This document shows positions 35,238-45,499 of a stretch of DNA of 64,000 nucleotides, piece after piece. Under the pieces are notes generated by a model. The model was not told where the DNA came from and searched no databases. It worked only from the letters and a program-made list of their open reading frames with translations. How positions within the stretch are numbered: the first letter of the stretch is position 1; each line of letters begins with the position of its first letter. Location: NCBI GenBank assembly GCA_039621445.1, contig CP154956.1:3323873-3387872 (forward strand), given 5' to 3'. Both the position numbers and the translations under genes were made by a program. The stretch comes from Euglena gracilis. Taxonomy: Eukaryota > Euglenida > Euglenophyceae > Euglenales.

Positions 35238-35790
35238 GAAGTCTTCTTCCGATTGGCCGACTTTTCTTTGGTGCAGATGATTATGTCATCAAAGTACGGC
35301 CTTGAATGCCTTTGCAGTCCGACACACGTCGCATCGATGTCCCGTTGCAGCAGTGCCGGGCCCACATTGATCCCCTGCGGGACCACGGTCCACTGCCACA
35401 GGCCGCCCGGCATTTGGATGTTGGTGATTGGCCGGGACTCGGCGTCAAGGGCGCCTTGATGGAAGGCATCCCGGAGGTCCACTGTGCTGAACAGCTCACA
35501 TCTTGCTTGCTCGGCCACGATCTCCTCGGTGAGGGGCAACGGGTAGCTGTCCGGCTGCAGCTGCTTGTTGGTGAGCGCGTAATCGCACACCAGTCTCCAC
35601 TTCCCGCTTTTTTTTTATTGGGAAGGCGGCTGCTCTCCACGGTCCCCTCCCGGGTTCCAGCTTGACGTCCTTCCGGCACTCTGCCTCCATTTCCCTCAGG
35701 GCATCATGCCTTTCTCCTCTCAGGTGGATCACTCTGCCCACCACTGGCACTGCTCCTGGCTTCAGCCTGAGCACGGCCTTGCCATGCGTC
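35234..35790 (-). CDS. pol: Reverse transcriptase fingers/palm (element A)
   Basis: Two frames join at an A/T-run frameshift near 35,605. The first gives the entry strand (GPWRAAAFPIKKK), the second KWRLVCDYALTNKQLQPD..YPLP. The next motif is FSTVDLRDAFHQ, with the first catalytic Asp, followed by the VVPQGINVGPALLQ block. The catalytic YFDDIII lies at 35,296-35,285, so all three palm aspartates are intact. Order and spacing are those of Ty3/gypsy RTs. It is reached from the protease through a Glu/Gln-rich spacer (36,300-35,790) and continues after another frameshift into the thumb. Confidence 0.9.
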
Positions 35791-36029
35791 CCTCTTGCTG
35801 GGGGATTTGGCCACACTCTTTCCCGGAAGACGCGTCCTGCGTATTCATCCAGGGTTTCTTGCCGGAGCTTGGATGCCAGTGGATCTGGATGCTCGTCGTC
35901 TGTTTGCACCACGCCTCTGATTTCCACCTGCTCGCCCTGCACTTGGAGGATGTGCCTTGCTGCTTCCTGGAGTGCCTCGTTGTCGGAGATCTCCTCGTCC
36001 GACGCACCTTCATCCTCCTCGGCTTCATG

Positions 36030-36730
36030 GATCACAACCGCATCTTCTCCGCCAATGCCAGCATTTGCTCCTCCACATCTTCTTCTTCTTCCCACAGACA
36101 CTCTTCTTCTTCTTGATGTTGTGTTGCCGTTGATGACAGGGGTTGCTGGAGGGGATGTTGGGTTGAGGATGCTGGGGGTGGTTGCGGCTCTTGCTGGGTG
36201 ACCACTGTTGCTGTCGATCTTCCTTGTCCTTGGACGGTGCTGTTCTTCTGCGCCCACAGCACCCACCGTGGCGGATCATGCAGCTGGAGTGCATCTCTCC
36301 ATGGTTGCACGTCGAGGCGATTGACCTTCAACCACGGATATCCGAGGATGAGGTCGCAGCCGATGTCCCCGTCGTGTGCGGTGACGGTGCTGCTCCACTG
36401 GCTGCCCACTGGCACGCCTTCTTCGGTTCTCGCCTCGAAGGAGAGAGTGATGGTGGCCTCATTCTTTCCTCCGTTGAGCTATTCGCCACTCACTGTCTTG
36501 AGCAGCAGCGGCTTGCTGGACTGCGTGAAGCAGGCTTCTGGCAGCAGGTCCCTCCGGCAGAGAGACGTCTGGGCTCCGGTGTCGATGAGCGCCATTGCTT
36601 GGCGGCACTCACCATTGGCTTCCACGGTCACTTCCAGAAGCAGCTGGCATCCGCCTCCTCTCCTTTGCATCCTGCCCACTCGAAAGCGGGCCGGTTTCAC
36701 ATGCCATGGCTTGATGGTCACCTCTTGCAC
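36030..36730 (-). CDS. pol: Retropepsin (aspartic protease) of element A
   Basis: The protease follows the methyltransferase in the same frame. The active-site motif is LIDTGAQTSL at about 36,590-36,560. An in-frame TAG at 36,479-36,481 falls between the active site and the C-terminal half. The frame continues to the second hallmark, DLILGYPWLK (about 36,355-36,325), equivalent to the ILG-x-x-W/F-L loop of retropepsins. The tail (to 36,032) is Glu-rich. The enzyme would cleave the gag-pol polyprotein. Both halves are needed for a dimeric protease, which makes the mid-domain UAG notable. Confidence 0.85.
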
Positions 36731-37420
36731 TTGGCTGTTGCGCACTGCTCCTTCTGTTTCGGTCGCTGCTTGTGGTCCTGTGCCTTGGCACAGGTACTCC
36801 ACCACTCCGCTTGGGATTCTGTACGCCTCCTCTCGTGACACCCTGTGGGGGCACCTGCCTCCCAGATGGAACCGGTGGCGCCGTCTTCCGTGGTTCCCTT
36901 GCACCGAGCTTTTGCATCGGCCATCACACAACACGTTGGTGAGATCCCTGGCCATCTCCTTCCGTACCCAAAACCGAGTGGGCTTCCGGTAGCCGAAGTC
37001 TTCAAACATGCAGTAGTCGAGGTCCACGAAGGCCATGTCTCGGACTACTCGCCTCCTGCGGAGCAGCCCGTGCCGGAGTTTCTCGATCCACCACTTCGCC
37101 GGAGCGAGGAACTGGATGATCTCCCTTGTCTTCCTCACCACCGCATTTGCTTGCCTCAACCGCCTCGGCCTTGTCGTCATTGCCGATGAGTACTCGGTGC
37201 ATGGTGGGGATGCTGCCACCAGATCGAAGTCACCAGGAGAATACTGCTGCCAGTACTCCCATCGCCGGATGTCCGCCACCACATCGGGGTGCCACCGGGA
37301 GTCCCAGTCGACACTCACGACATGGTAGCCCAATGCCTCCAGGGCCCGGCGGACACTGCCTGTCCCGGAGAACAGGTCCGCTCGCGTCCGCGGCTCTGCT
37401 GGTGCTTCTCTTCTTTTGCT
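36731..37420 (-). CDS. C5-cytosine-methyltransferase-like domain fused upstream of the protease (element A)
   Basis: The domain starts with ADLFSGTGSVRRAL (SAM-binding motif I, about 37,385) and then VVSVDWDSRWHPDVV. The catalytic motif is AASPPCTEYS (about 37,200), carrying the Pro-Cys of C5 methyltransferases. Further motifs are KWWIE, where relatives have ENP but this copy reads EKL, then FVDLDYCMFEDFGYRKPTRFW and a Cys/His-bearing C-terminal part (LCDGRC, CPHRVSREEAYRIP). The same family occurs at 52.7 and 62.9 kb in this window. Its expected role is DNA cytosine methylation, possibly of the element's own copies; activity is unproven. It shares a 566-codon open frame with the linker and protease. 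Confidence 0.85.
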
Positions 37421-39242
37421 TCTGGCGTCACTGAGTCTGGAGGCACGGATGTGTATGTGGCTGGGGCGATGTTGCTGGATGTTGGATGTGGATGCGGTGT
37501 TTCTTGTGGTATATGTTGCCTTGATCCTTCTTGAGGCGGTTGTGGTTGATGCTGGGAATCGCTTGGTGGTTGATGTTGTTGGTGGGGATGCGGCAATGAA
37601 GAAGTCGGTTCCGGTGGCGGTTGTTGTTGAGGTGGATGTTGAGACGAAAATGAAGGTTCTTGTGGGAGAGGTAGCTGGGTGTTTCCTTGTGATGATGATG
37701 GCGGTTCGAGTGGCGGTTGTAGTGGCAGTGGATGTCGCGAAGTAGATGACGGTTCCCGTGGGTGATATCGTTGATGAGGATGTCGCTTTGATGACGCTTC
37801 CAGAGGCAGCTGTCGTGGTGATGCAGATGACGGTCCTGGTGGGAGTTGTGGTTGTTGTGGATGCTGTTGAGATGACAAAATCGGTTCTCGTGGCGGTTGT
37901 ATTGATTGTGGATGTTGCGGAGGAGATATCGGTTCCTCTGGTCGACGAAGTTGGTGTGGGTGTCGCTGAGACAACGGAGACGGTTCTCGTGGTGGCAGCC
38001 GCGAAGGTGGGTGTCGCGAAGAAGATGAAGGTTCTGGTGGACGATAATGTTGGGGTGGATGTCGCTGAAAAGATGAAGACAGTTCTCGTGGCAGCGGCTG
38101 CGATGACGGATGTCGTGATGTGGATGAAGGTTCTCGTGGGAGTTGTGGTTGGTGTGGATGTTGCATGGAGTCGGTTCACGTGGCGGCAGCGGCGATTGTG
38201 GATGCTGTGGAGAAGATGAAGGTTCTGGTGGATGTTGACGTTGGAGTAGATGTCGCTCTGATGATGATGCAGGTTTGTGGGGTAGCTGCTGTCGGGGCAG
38301 TTGTTGCAGTGAAGATGAAGGTTCTGGTGGGAGTGGTCGTTGGGGAGGATGCGGCTTGGATGATGGTGTCGGTTCTAGTGGCGGCGGCTGCAGTCGGGGT
38401 CGGGGTTCGGATGTCCGTTCTGGTGGGAGATGTCGTTGGAGGAGATGTTGGGGTGGGGATGACGGTCCTTGTGGATGATGCCGCTCGTGGGCTGGCTGCT
38501 GCGGGTTAGATGTCCGTTCTGGTGGGAGATGTCGATGGTGGAGATGCTGGGGTGAAGATGGCGGTTCTTGTGGCGGATGATGCTCGTGGGGTGGCTGCAG
38601 CAGGTTAGAGGAGCGTTCTGGTGGGAGCTGTTGATGGTGTGGATGTTGGGGTGGAGATGACGGTTCTTGTGGCGGATGATGCTCGTGGGGTGGCTGCCAG
38701 GATTCTGGTCGCTTGTTGTCGGGCTGTTGCATGGCTGTCAGGCATCTTGGGTGCTCTTCTTGTGGTGGATGCCGGTCGGTGTCGCGCAGTGGATGTTGCT
38801 TTCTGTGGGGTAGGTGTTGCTTTTCTTGTTGTGGATGCCGGTTGGTGTCGCGTGGAGGGTGTTGTGTGGTAGATGTTGACCCTTGAGGTGGTTGTCGCGA
38901 TGAGGTTGTCGTTTTCTTCTTACTTCCTTTTCCCTTGGAGTGGTTGTTGTTCTTTGTCGTTGATCTTTGCCATTTCCTTGGCATAGATCTCTCCCCTTCT
39001 TCTTCCTTCCTTCCCTTTGCGCCTTGATCCTTGTCGGGTTGTGTCATCGGAGGTGATTGTCTTCGCTTGCGGTTTCTTTTCTTTTTATCCACCACCCGCC
39101 ATCCTTCCCCCTCTCGATGCCTGGACAAGGTGGTGGAGCACACCTGCACGGTTCTCACCTCGTGCGCTTCCTCTTGCCGGTCTCCGGCTCGGCGTTTTGA
39201 CTGCCTGCCCAGGCCTCCTCCCCTGGGGCCTGGGCAGCCCCT
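37421..39242 (-). CDS. Pro/Ser/Thr/His-rich repetitive linker between gag and methyltransferase (element A)
   Basis: All three minus frames are open for 280-576 codons because the DNA is made of tandem units whose lengths are mostly multiples of three (about 45-51 bp between 37,440 and 38,350; 99 bp at 38,473, 38,572 and 38,671). One frame reads as Pro/Gln/His/Arg-Glu-Pro repeats, continuous with gag past the TGA at 39,243-39,245. Another reads as Thr/Ser-rich repeats and is continuous with the methyltransferase. The gag-to-pol frame change must therefore occur inside this region, where it costs nothing in stop codons. No catalytic domain. Confidence 0.55.
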
Positions 39243-39957
39243 TCACTCCTCCCACTCCTCCACTTCGGCGACACTCCTCCCCTGGCCGCCGTCTTTTCCT
39301 CCTTTGCCTTTTCCATCTCCCTTCCCTTTGCTCTTGCCTTTCTCATCGCCTTTGCCTTTGCCACCCTTGTCTTGTCCACCACATTTGCCATCCCCTCCCT
39401 TTGACCATTTTGGGTTGCCCTTTCCTTTGCCTTTGGCATCCCACGAGTTGTTCCAGGACGCTCCGCCTTGGTACGGGGCATTCTGCCACTGTCCCGATGA
39501 TGACCACTCTGGTTGTCGATCTCCTCCCTTTACCGCTGGTGGCGGTGACGGTGCACTTTGGGTGGGCTGTGGTCCGGGTTGTACCGTGCTTGTCGGTTGC
39601 TCCTCCTTATTCCCAGACAACTTTGGAGGTGTCGGGGGCCTCTTGTCTTGCCGTTTGTTTCCCTTGCCCACTTGCCGGACAGCTTCTTCCGCTTCTTCTT
39701 CCGCACCATCCCACTCTGCATCCACTTCCCGGTGCTACTGCGGCTGTGGCCGATGGTCTTGCCTTTGGGGGCCGGAGCTTTGCTGCGGCTCTGGCGCGTT
39801 GGCGATCCGCTGCTCCGTTCGGAGCCAACGAGTCATCAGCTCGTTGATTGCTTTCGGCCACATCTCCGCATTCTCCGGGGAGACCTTGACAACGTTCCCG
39901 CCCTGGAGCCGCTGTCGGTCATAGAGCATTTTGATGGCATGCCGATGCTCTTCCCCT
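39243..39957 (-). CDS. gag: Gag C-terminal part: second half of RRM-like fold and Gly/Lys-rich nucleocapsid tail (element A)
   Basis: After a one-base frameshift at a short C run (39,953-39,958) the frame reads EEHRHAIKML..RLQGGNVVKVSPEN, which completes the RRM-like fold begun upstream. A helix, ELMTRWLRTEQRIANAPE, follows. An in-frame TAG at 39,735-39,737 lies in a Gln/Pro stretch (PQPQ before it). The tail (39,700-39,250) is strongly basic and Gly-rich (KGKGKGNPKWSKGG), suited to binding RNA in place of a zinc knuckle. It ends in the acidic VEEWEE and TGA at 39,243-39,245, probably the true gag stop. Confidence 0.65.
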
Positions 39958-41002
39958 TGCGGGTCACCTTCACTCGCTTGCCGAACCGTCGCACGGCAAG
40001 TGGTCTCAGCCCGGTCTCCGCCAGCACCATTTTCTCCACCTCCTCTGTGGCCACATCGATTGGCAGCCCATCGAGCACCAAGGTGCCCCTCTCTGTCCTG
40101 TTGTCCTCCTCCATCGCCAGCTTTCTTCGCCACGGATCCCTTGGGATCGCATTTATCAACAGGCGACTCAGTTCTGCATCACTGACACCGCCAAGTTGCC
40201 CAGCCAGGGTCATCATCTGTGCGTAGAGCTCACGCCACGACTTCTCCGTTGGTTTGCCCGCGTGCGCCATCTTCAGCCGGTGGAGCTTGCGGCGGAAGAC
40301 CCCCTTGTCTTCCGCCCCGAACTCCAGGTCGAGGCGCGCCCAGTACTCTTCGTACCCGAGGTCCGGACTGGTTTCCAGCTCCTGGTCCACCAGGAGAGCC
40401 CCGGCCTCGTCGAGTGCACTTCGCAGCAACGCCTATCGCTGTGCATCGGTCATTGCTGGCACCAGCCCTTCCGTTTCTCGTAGAAACGGAATCCACTTTC
40501 TTCTCCACATTGGCCAGTCTTCTGCAATCCCGCTGAACCTTCCGGGATGTCTGCCGCTGATGGACTCCAGGAGTTGTGGGGGTAGGAGTTGGAGTTGGGG
40601 ACTGACGGTGTGTGCTTGCACTGGGGCGATGGTCACTTCCACCCCCCGCACCGCCGTTCCGGTTGTGCTCCTGGATGGCTGTGTCACTTGCGTCATTGGC
40701 ATCACTGCTCGTACTGGGATTGATGTCACTGCTTCACTTTGCACCATTGACCGCGTGCCCTTTCTTGCCAACCTGAGCTCCGGTCGCACCGCAACCGAAG
40801 ATTGTTGTCGTGCTTGTATTTCTGGGTACGGCTGGGACGGGAATGTGTGGACCTCTGCACGTTGACGGACTTCTTCACGGGTGATGTGTGGAAGGGGAGT
40901 GGAAGGAACGGGGGTGTGGTTCCTGGACGGGCGTTGTTGTGCTGAGCTGTAGCCGTGCGACTTTTCTCGCCAGATCTTGCACTTCTCGCTCCATCTGTTC
41001 AT
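39958..41002 (-). CDS. gag: Gag capsid region and first half of RRM-like fold (element A)
   Basis: The first 120 codons are Thr/Pro/Arg-rich linker. From about 40,550 the frame shows a Ty3-type capsid: PGRFSG..DWPMWRRKW, then an in-frame TAG at 40,433-40,435, then LDEAGALLVDQE..YEEYWARLDLEFG, LHRLKMAHAGKPTEKSW and LSRLLINAIP. The spacing and the Trp and Leu pattern are those of retrotransposon capsids, as is the short insert near the major homology region. Immediately after, TLVLDGLPIDVATEEVEKMV and RVKVTRKG form strand-helix-strand elements of an RRM-like domain, interrupted by a frameshift. It forms the capsid shell of virus-like particles. Confidence 0.75.
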
Positions 41003-42395
41003 TGCTGCTCATATTAGGGCGTGATTGTTGACGGATTAGCTGGATGTCCCTCTGTATTTCCCTGAGCTGTGTCTTTGTCTCCTTGATGGCGTTGGAGAAC
41101 GCTCCCTCCCCATGGAGCACTCTCTCCCGCAGCTGTTGGATGCCGTCCTCCACCTCTTCCGTTGATTGGAGTGGTTGTTGTGGGAGTTGAAGTCGTTTGA
41201 TCTCCTCGTGCATCTTGTTCTCCACCCGCTCCATGGCCCTTGCCAGTGCTTCGTCCGCCACCTAGACCTTCTTGTTCAGCCTGAGAAGGTCTCTGTCCTT
41301 CTCATCTTTGGCTCGGGCCATGGAGGTCTCCAGGGCTTTTACCCTGGCCCCAAGGTGGTGGAAGTCTTGCACCTGGATCTCGAGCTTCCGGACGTACTCC
41401 GTCGTCTCGCGCTTGAACTGCCTGTTGTTCTGCTCGAGGGCCTGCACCTTGAAGATCAGATCCTGGATGAGAGTGTCGGATGTGGTCGGTTGTTGGAGTT
41501 GTGCTGTCTGTTGTTTTTGCTTCATTTCCTGGATCTCCTTCGCCATCACCGCCACCTGTGTCTGTTGTGCTTGTTTCATCGCCTCAACCTCCTTCTTGAT
41601 CGCCGTCACTTCCTCCACCGTTGCCCGTTTCAGTCGGTCTTTCGATTGTTCGATTTCTTGGATCCACACTGTCATTCTGTTCATTGCCACCTCCATCTCC
41701 GGGTTCTGGATCGGTGGTTGTGGTTCTGGTAATCCTTTTGCTGCTTGCTGCTCGTGTTCGCGCCGCATCATTTCCACTAGGGACCGGATGTCGCTGTTTC
41801 GCGTCACTGTTTCCATCTTGATCTGCTCCTTCACCATTTGGACCTCGCTTTCAACAACGGTGATTCGCGCATCGTGTTTGCTGATTGCGTGTATTGTCGC
41901 GGTGTCGATGGCTGCACCCTTGGAGGAGGATGATGATGCCGCCTCGGTCTTGCTCTGCTCCTTCAACCCTTTGACATCTCGTTCCAACATCGTGAAGCGA
42001 ACCTCGTGCTGTGTGATCGCGGTCTGCGCAGCACTCGCGGCTTCGTGCAGCGTTGTGGTCTCTGCCGCGCATCGCGTCGAAACGTCATACGCACGTGTTG
42101 CTTGCTCGCGGACAAGATTGACTGCGGTGTCGCACGCGGTGATCTGTCGTTTGACTACCTTGATGTCTTGTTGTTGTTGCGCCGCCATCCCCTTGATGTC
42201 GTTGAACACCTCGTCCTGCTTGTAGTCACCCTCGGTAGGCCACCATCCTCCTTCGGACCCCCAAGGTTCCCACCGTTGTTCCTCCCACTGCTCCTGCTCC
42301 TCTGTCTCCTCTGCTCCCCCTTCCTCTGGGGAGAGTCTCTGGACCTTCTGGGGCCAGGGAGTGGCCCCAGAGGAGAACGGGGTCCGCAGCCCCAT
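40875..42395 (-). CDS. gag: Gag N-terminal coiled-coil region (element A)
   Basis: A frame of about 500 codons crossed by one in-frame TAG (41,262-41,264). After an acidic, Trp-containing N-terminus, residues 60-370 are almost continuous heptad-like helix (Lys, Glu, Gln, Val, Ile, Met; few Pro or Gly), predicted by eye as a long coiled coil. After the TAG the same frame continues with VADEALARAMERVENK and more helix to about 40,920. It then changes frame into the linker before the capsid. The upstream Pro-rich frames (42,603-42,155) are probably leader. Long coiled coils before the capsid are also seen in the gags at 48.4 and 60.0 kb. Confidence 0.7.
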
Positions 42396-42902
42396 GTCTC
42401 GGCTCCCTTGGGGGGGCTGCGGTCCGTCGGTTGGGTCCGGGACGTCGGATGTCGGGGAGGAGTAAGATGGGAATGAGGGCTGAAGGATAGGGGATGTGGT
42501 GTGTATGAGGAGGAGGGTGGGGGACGGATGGAGAAGATGGAGGGATGGTTTGGGTCGGAGTCGGTGGGGGAGAAGGGTGGAGGCAGCACTGATGGGGCTT
42601 CATCGAGCGATGGGAACGGGGGGAAAAGTGGATTTCTGGTTGACTTACCTTTCCGTGGGGTGGGGTTCGATCCCGAGGGCTATCGAGATCAAAATCATTT
42701 GTACTTGGGGACAGCAGGGATAGGGCTGTGCATTGGGCATCCCCGTGGGGGCTACCACGGAGATGTGATGGGGGGCCCCCGTAGGGGATTGCGGGTATCG
42801 CTGGGGTTGGGTCGCCGAGTGCTGGGCCTCGGCCGGTGATCTAAAGGTTCACCTCAGAGTGGGCCGCGAGGAATGGGTTGTTGTGTGGGGTAGGGTCGTA
42901 AG
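42396..42902 (-). other. 5' leader of element A between PBS and gag
   Basis: About 500 bp with Pro/Ser-rich short frames and no domain; probably the untranslated leader and packaging region. It includes a T-arm-like ggggttcgatccc at 42,663-42,675 on plus. Confidence 0.5.
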
Positions 42903-42913
42903 CCTCTGCTACC
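42903..42913 (-). other. Primer-binding site of element A
   Basis: Minus-strand GGTAGCAGAGG directly follows the LTR end AAACA. It matches 11 bases of the complement of an initiator tRNA-Met 3' end (TGGTAGCAGAGG), missing only the first T. Confidence 0.8.
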
Positions 42914-43553
42914 TGTTTCCCAGGGGGGGTCCGGGTCTCGCTGGGGTTCCGGCAGGGTGGGTCCCGGGTCACGGATCCGGCGAGGGGGGGTGCGCGGGCG
43001 GGCTCAGCCCCCACGGAGGCCCTGGGAAGCTCCGTGGGTAATTGGAATGGGTTGGGATCCACTTTTTAGTATTCCCGGCGGCGGAGTGGAGGGGGTTGCC
43101 TTCTGCGATGCCTCTGGGGGTCTGCGGAGCCGCTTAGGTGGGCCCTCGCAGGGGGGGAAATTGAGGGGGGACAGAGGGGGGGCGGAAAAGCCTGGGTGCT
43201 AGGGGTTTTCAGTGGGTGCTTCCCACCCCTATAGCCACTTAGCCCATCCAAATCCTGCAAGTACCTTTGAAATTGCCTTGGCGCGCTCCCGGTAGGCCAA
43301 TTCCTTGGGATTTTCTTTGATCTCCTTGAAGGTAATTTCTCCTTTGGCAGTTTCCTTTGGTTTCTTTGAAATCTTTGTATTTCATTGAATTGAACACTTG
43401 AATTTGAACAATTGAATTCCAATGCACAATTCAGATTCAATCCATGGAAACAAGGGAGCCTGCGGAATTCAAATACAAAAAAGGGGTGGTCAGGTAATAG
43501 CGGAGGGTTCCTCTACTTTGTGTGCGCATGCGCTCTGGCCGCCGCCGCCCACA
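42914..43553 (-). repeat. 5' LTR of element A (640 bp)
   Basis: Partner of 28,762-29,399. On the minus strand it runs TGTGGGCGGC ... CTGGGAAACA. Confidence 0.92.
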
Positions 43554-43557
43554 CCAG
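43554..43557. other. Target-site duplication CCAG (right copy)
   Basis: Matches 28,758-28,761. Confidence 0.8.
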
Positions 43558-43870
43558 CAGTTCCAAGTAAAACCTTTCAAGCTGGACCACATCCAGCACA
43601 GTTTCCAATTCTGTAAAAAGACCAGTGAGCATTCAAAACAGACTTAAAGGATGCATATTTTCACATATCAGTGAGCCAGGCCCTCAGGCCATTTTTGAGG
43701 CATCAGGTAGGGGGGCAAACCTGGGAATTCCAAGCAGACTGCTTTAGCCTGAACATGCTGCCCCAAATTTTGATGGGAGTCATTAAATCTTTCCAAAAAT
43801 TGTAGAGAAAAAGGGGCATACAAGTATTCATTTACCTACTGAATCAAATTAGGGTTCAAAACCAACGTAC
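43558..43870 (+). pseudogene. DIRS-like reverse transcriptase, second part
   Basis: This continues the RT broken at 28,761. QQFQVKPFKLDHIQ is in phase with the upstream half. After a one-base frameshift near 43,635 the frame reads DLKDAYFHISVS (palm motif A with its catalytic Asp), then CFSLNMLPQILMGVIKSFQKL and GIQVFIYL. At the position of the catalytic Y-x-D-D this copy has YLLN, so the second aspartate pair is lost. An in-frame TAG lies at 43,803-43,805. The motif set (DLKDAYFHI, SLNMLP) is that of DIRS-type rather than Ty3 RTs. Confidence 0.78.
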
Positions 43871-44240
43871 AAAAGTCAACCCTGGAACCCACTCAAATTG
43901 TAAACCACCTGGGTTTCAACGAAACGTCCAAGAAGGACAGTTACAAGTACCCCCCCAAAAAAAGTCAAGACCGTCAAAAAAGAACTGTAAAAAATTGTAC
44001 AAAAGGAGTTCATGTCAAAAAGGCAGCTGGCTGCCATTTTGGGACAAATCGGGTCCAACCTGATGGCCCTGCTCTTTGTCAGGGCTTTTTTGGACGCCCT
44101 GGCCAATTTTATGGCAAAACACTCCACAGCCCCCTGGGACTCCAAACATCACATTTCGCCAGAAAAAAAACCCAATTAAAGGAAATCAAAATTATATTGG
44201 ACACATGGGAGGAAAGATCCTTCCCCGAAAATGCCACCAG
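43871..44240 (+). pseudogene. Degraded region between DIRS-like RT and RNase H
   Basis: No clean frame; several stops and frame changes. The position suggests the eroded RT thumb. Confidence 0.35.
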
Positions 44241-44804
44241 AGAGTTACACTCAGACAGCACCCTCGCCTGGGGGGATTAGACATCCATACAAGAAACATT
44301 GTGCAGGAATTTTGGAGGGAAAAGTCCACACTGCACGTAAATGTCAAAGAACTAAGTGCAGGTATAAGCACAGTAAAAAGCCTAAGCAAACCTGGAGAAC
44401 CAATTCTGCCTTCAGTGGACAATCACGTAATTTGTTATTACCTAACAATGGGGGGATGCAAAAAAGACCCCTTCAACACCATTCTTAGACCATTTTTCAA
44501 ATTGTGCATGGAGCACAAAAGAAACCTGCAAGTAAAGTGGGTTCCTTCAAAACAATGTCTTGCAGACCCCATAAGCACATGGGAAACGGACAGGGGAGAA
44601 TATGCACTGGACCCCCAACTTTTTCAATGGATCAACCAACCTTTCAAACAATTAAAAGTTTTGAAAACAGATTTATTTGTCTCCCCAGGGAACAAAAAAA
44701 CTACCCAATTTTGTGGCCAGATGGCCCACTGGGAGGCATCAGCAGTGGACGCCCTACAATGTCCCCAGGACAATTTGGGGGACCCTTTGGCTAACCCCCC
44801 CTGA
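44241..44804 (+). pseudogene. DIRS-like RNase H and start of methylase-like domain
   Basis: The frame begins near D-S-T-L-A-W-G-G (first RNase H aspartate, after a frame change at about 44,260). It runs through LHVNVKELSAG (Glu), LPSVDNHVICYYL (Asp) and the KRNLQVKWVPSKQCLADPIS strand-helix typical of DIRS RNase H. DPQLFQWINQ follows, then KTDLFVSPGNKKTTQF, equivalent to the D-x-FAS-x-x-N motif of the Dam-like domain of DIRS and Ngaro elements. The frame then reaches NPP and a TGA at 44,802-44,804 where relatives have NPPW. It is thus broken at the presumed SAM/substrate loop. Confidence 0.75.
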
Positions 44805-45012
44805 TCAGCAATTCAGTAATTCCTCCCCATGTTGAAAATATTTCCACACACAAAAGGTTTGATGGTCCCCCTACTGAGATTCAGCCACCTGGTGGCCCCA
44901 TTAATAAAATGAAAGTACCAGGGACCTCCTGCCTGAAAATCACCCCCTACAATGGTATGTTCACCAATTACAGGGGAGAAAAAATGCTACCCCCCCCCAG
45001 GTTACCGCTTCT
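44805..45012 (+). pseudogene. Degraded end of the methylase-like domain
   Basis: In the same frame the residues SAIQ, a TAA (44,817-44,819) and FLPMLKIFPH can still be read. They resemble the segment after NPPW in relatives. Beyond that it is degraded. Confidence 0.4.
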
Positions 45013-45396
45013 TTGCACAATTTGCTCAGGCAAATTTTGGAATGGAAACAAATACAAAATGAGACCATTACAGATTTCCTGGGAAGAAACCCCAGTATAA
45101 GGCGTTATCAAAACGCCTTTACGCTTCAATGGGTGATTCTGGAGAAAATGGGGGTGCCTCCCCCGACCACTGACCAAGTGGTTGACGTTTTATCACAACT
45201 TTTTCAGTATTCAATGGCACACGCCCGTAATGCACACAGCGCTATGCTTTTAATCGCTGGCTTTGGTGGCCTGAAGTTCCATGGCATGTTAGTCCCTTAT
45301 AAAAAGGCGTTGGAACCAAAATCTGGAGAAGTATGGTACTTTTTGGGATCCCCTCCCAATCAGCCTGTGGCTGGCACAGTCCCCCCTGCCCACTGA
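45013..45396 (+). CDS. Tyrosine recombinase N-terminal (core-binding, SAM-like) domain, DIRS-like
   Basis: About 127 codons open. After a short linker, RRYQNAFTLQWVILEKMGV followed by TTDQVVDVLSQLFQ and ARNAHSAMLLIAGFGGL has the helix pattern of the N-terminal domain of tyrosine recombinases from DIRS elements (a helix with R-Y, 'P-T-x-x-x-V-x-x-F-L', 'S-A-I' helix). It lies downstream of the RNase H and methylase-like remnants and upstream of the catalytic half, as in DIRS. It would hold the DNA half-site. The last residues before the TGA are probably out of frame. Confidence 0.6.
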   Translation: MHNLLRQILEWKQIQNETITDFLGRNPSIRRYQNAFTLQWVILEKMGVPPPTTDQVVDVLSQLFQYSMAHARNAHSAMLLIAGFGGLKFHGMLVPYKKALEPKSGEVWYFLGSPPNQPVAGTVPPAH

Positions 45397-45499
45397 CATT
45401 TGTACATTGTGTACACAACTCATTTTTTGCTGCAGAATCCTCTGTTTATATCAACCGTCTGATTTGTCACAGCTCCAAAGAACTACCAGTGCGTTGGAT

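Larger units (their letters stand above)
28762..43553 (-). mobile_element. Complete Ty3/gypsy chromodomain retrotransposon with methyltransferase (element A)
   Basis: A 14.8-kb element on the minus strand. Two LTRs of about 640 bp (42,914-43,553 and 28,762-29,399; roughly 95% identical by eye) have TG...CA ends; the outer T of the 3' copy is mutated to A. A PBS (42,913-42,903) and PPT (29,410-29,400) abut them and CCAG is duplicated at both ends. Coding order from the 5' side is gag coiled coil, capsid, RRM-like fold, Gly/Lys tail, Pro/Ser/Thr repeat linker, cytosine-methyltransferase domain, aspartic protease, RT, RNase H, integrase, chromodomain. Frameshifts and in-frame TAG codons are present, so it is probably no longer autonomous unless UAG is read as sense. 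It interrupts a DIRS-like RT gene. Confidence 0.92.

Noticed and set aside
37428-39158. 576-codon minus frame as an independent gene
   Set aside because: All three frames are open through the same tandem repeats. It is the gag-pol linker of element A, not a separate protein.
42663-42675. tRNA gene around ggggttcgatccc
   Set aside because: Only the T-arm-like sequence is present; no D-arm, anticodon arm or acceptor stem pairs around it.
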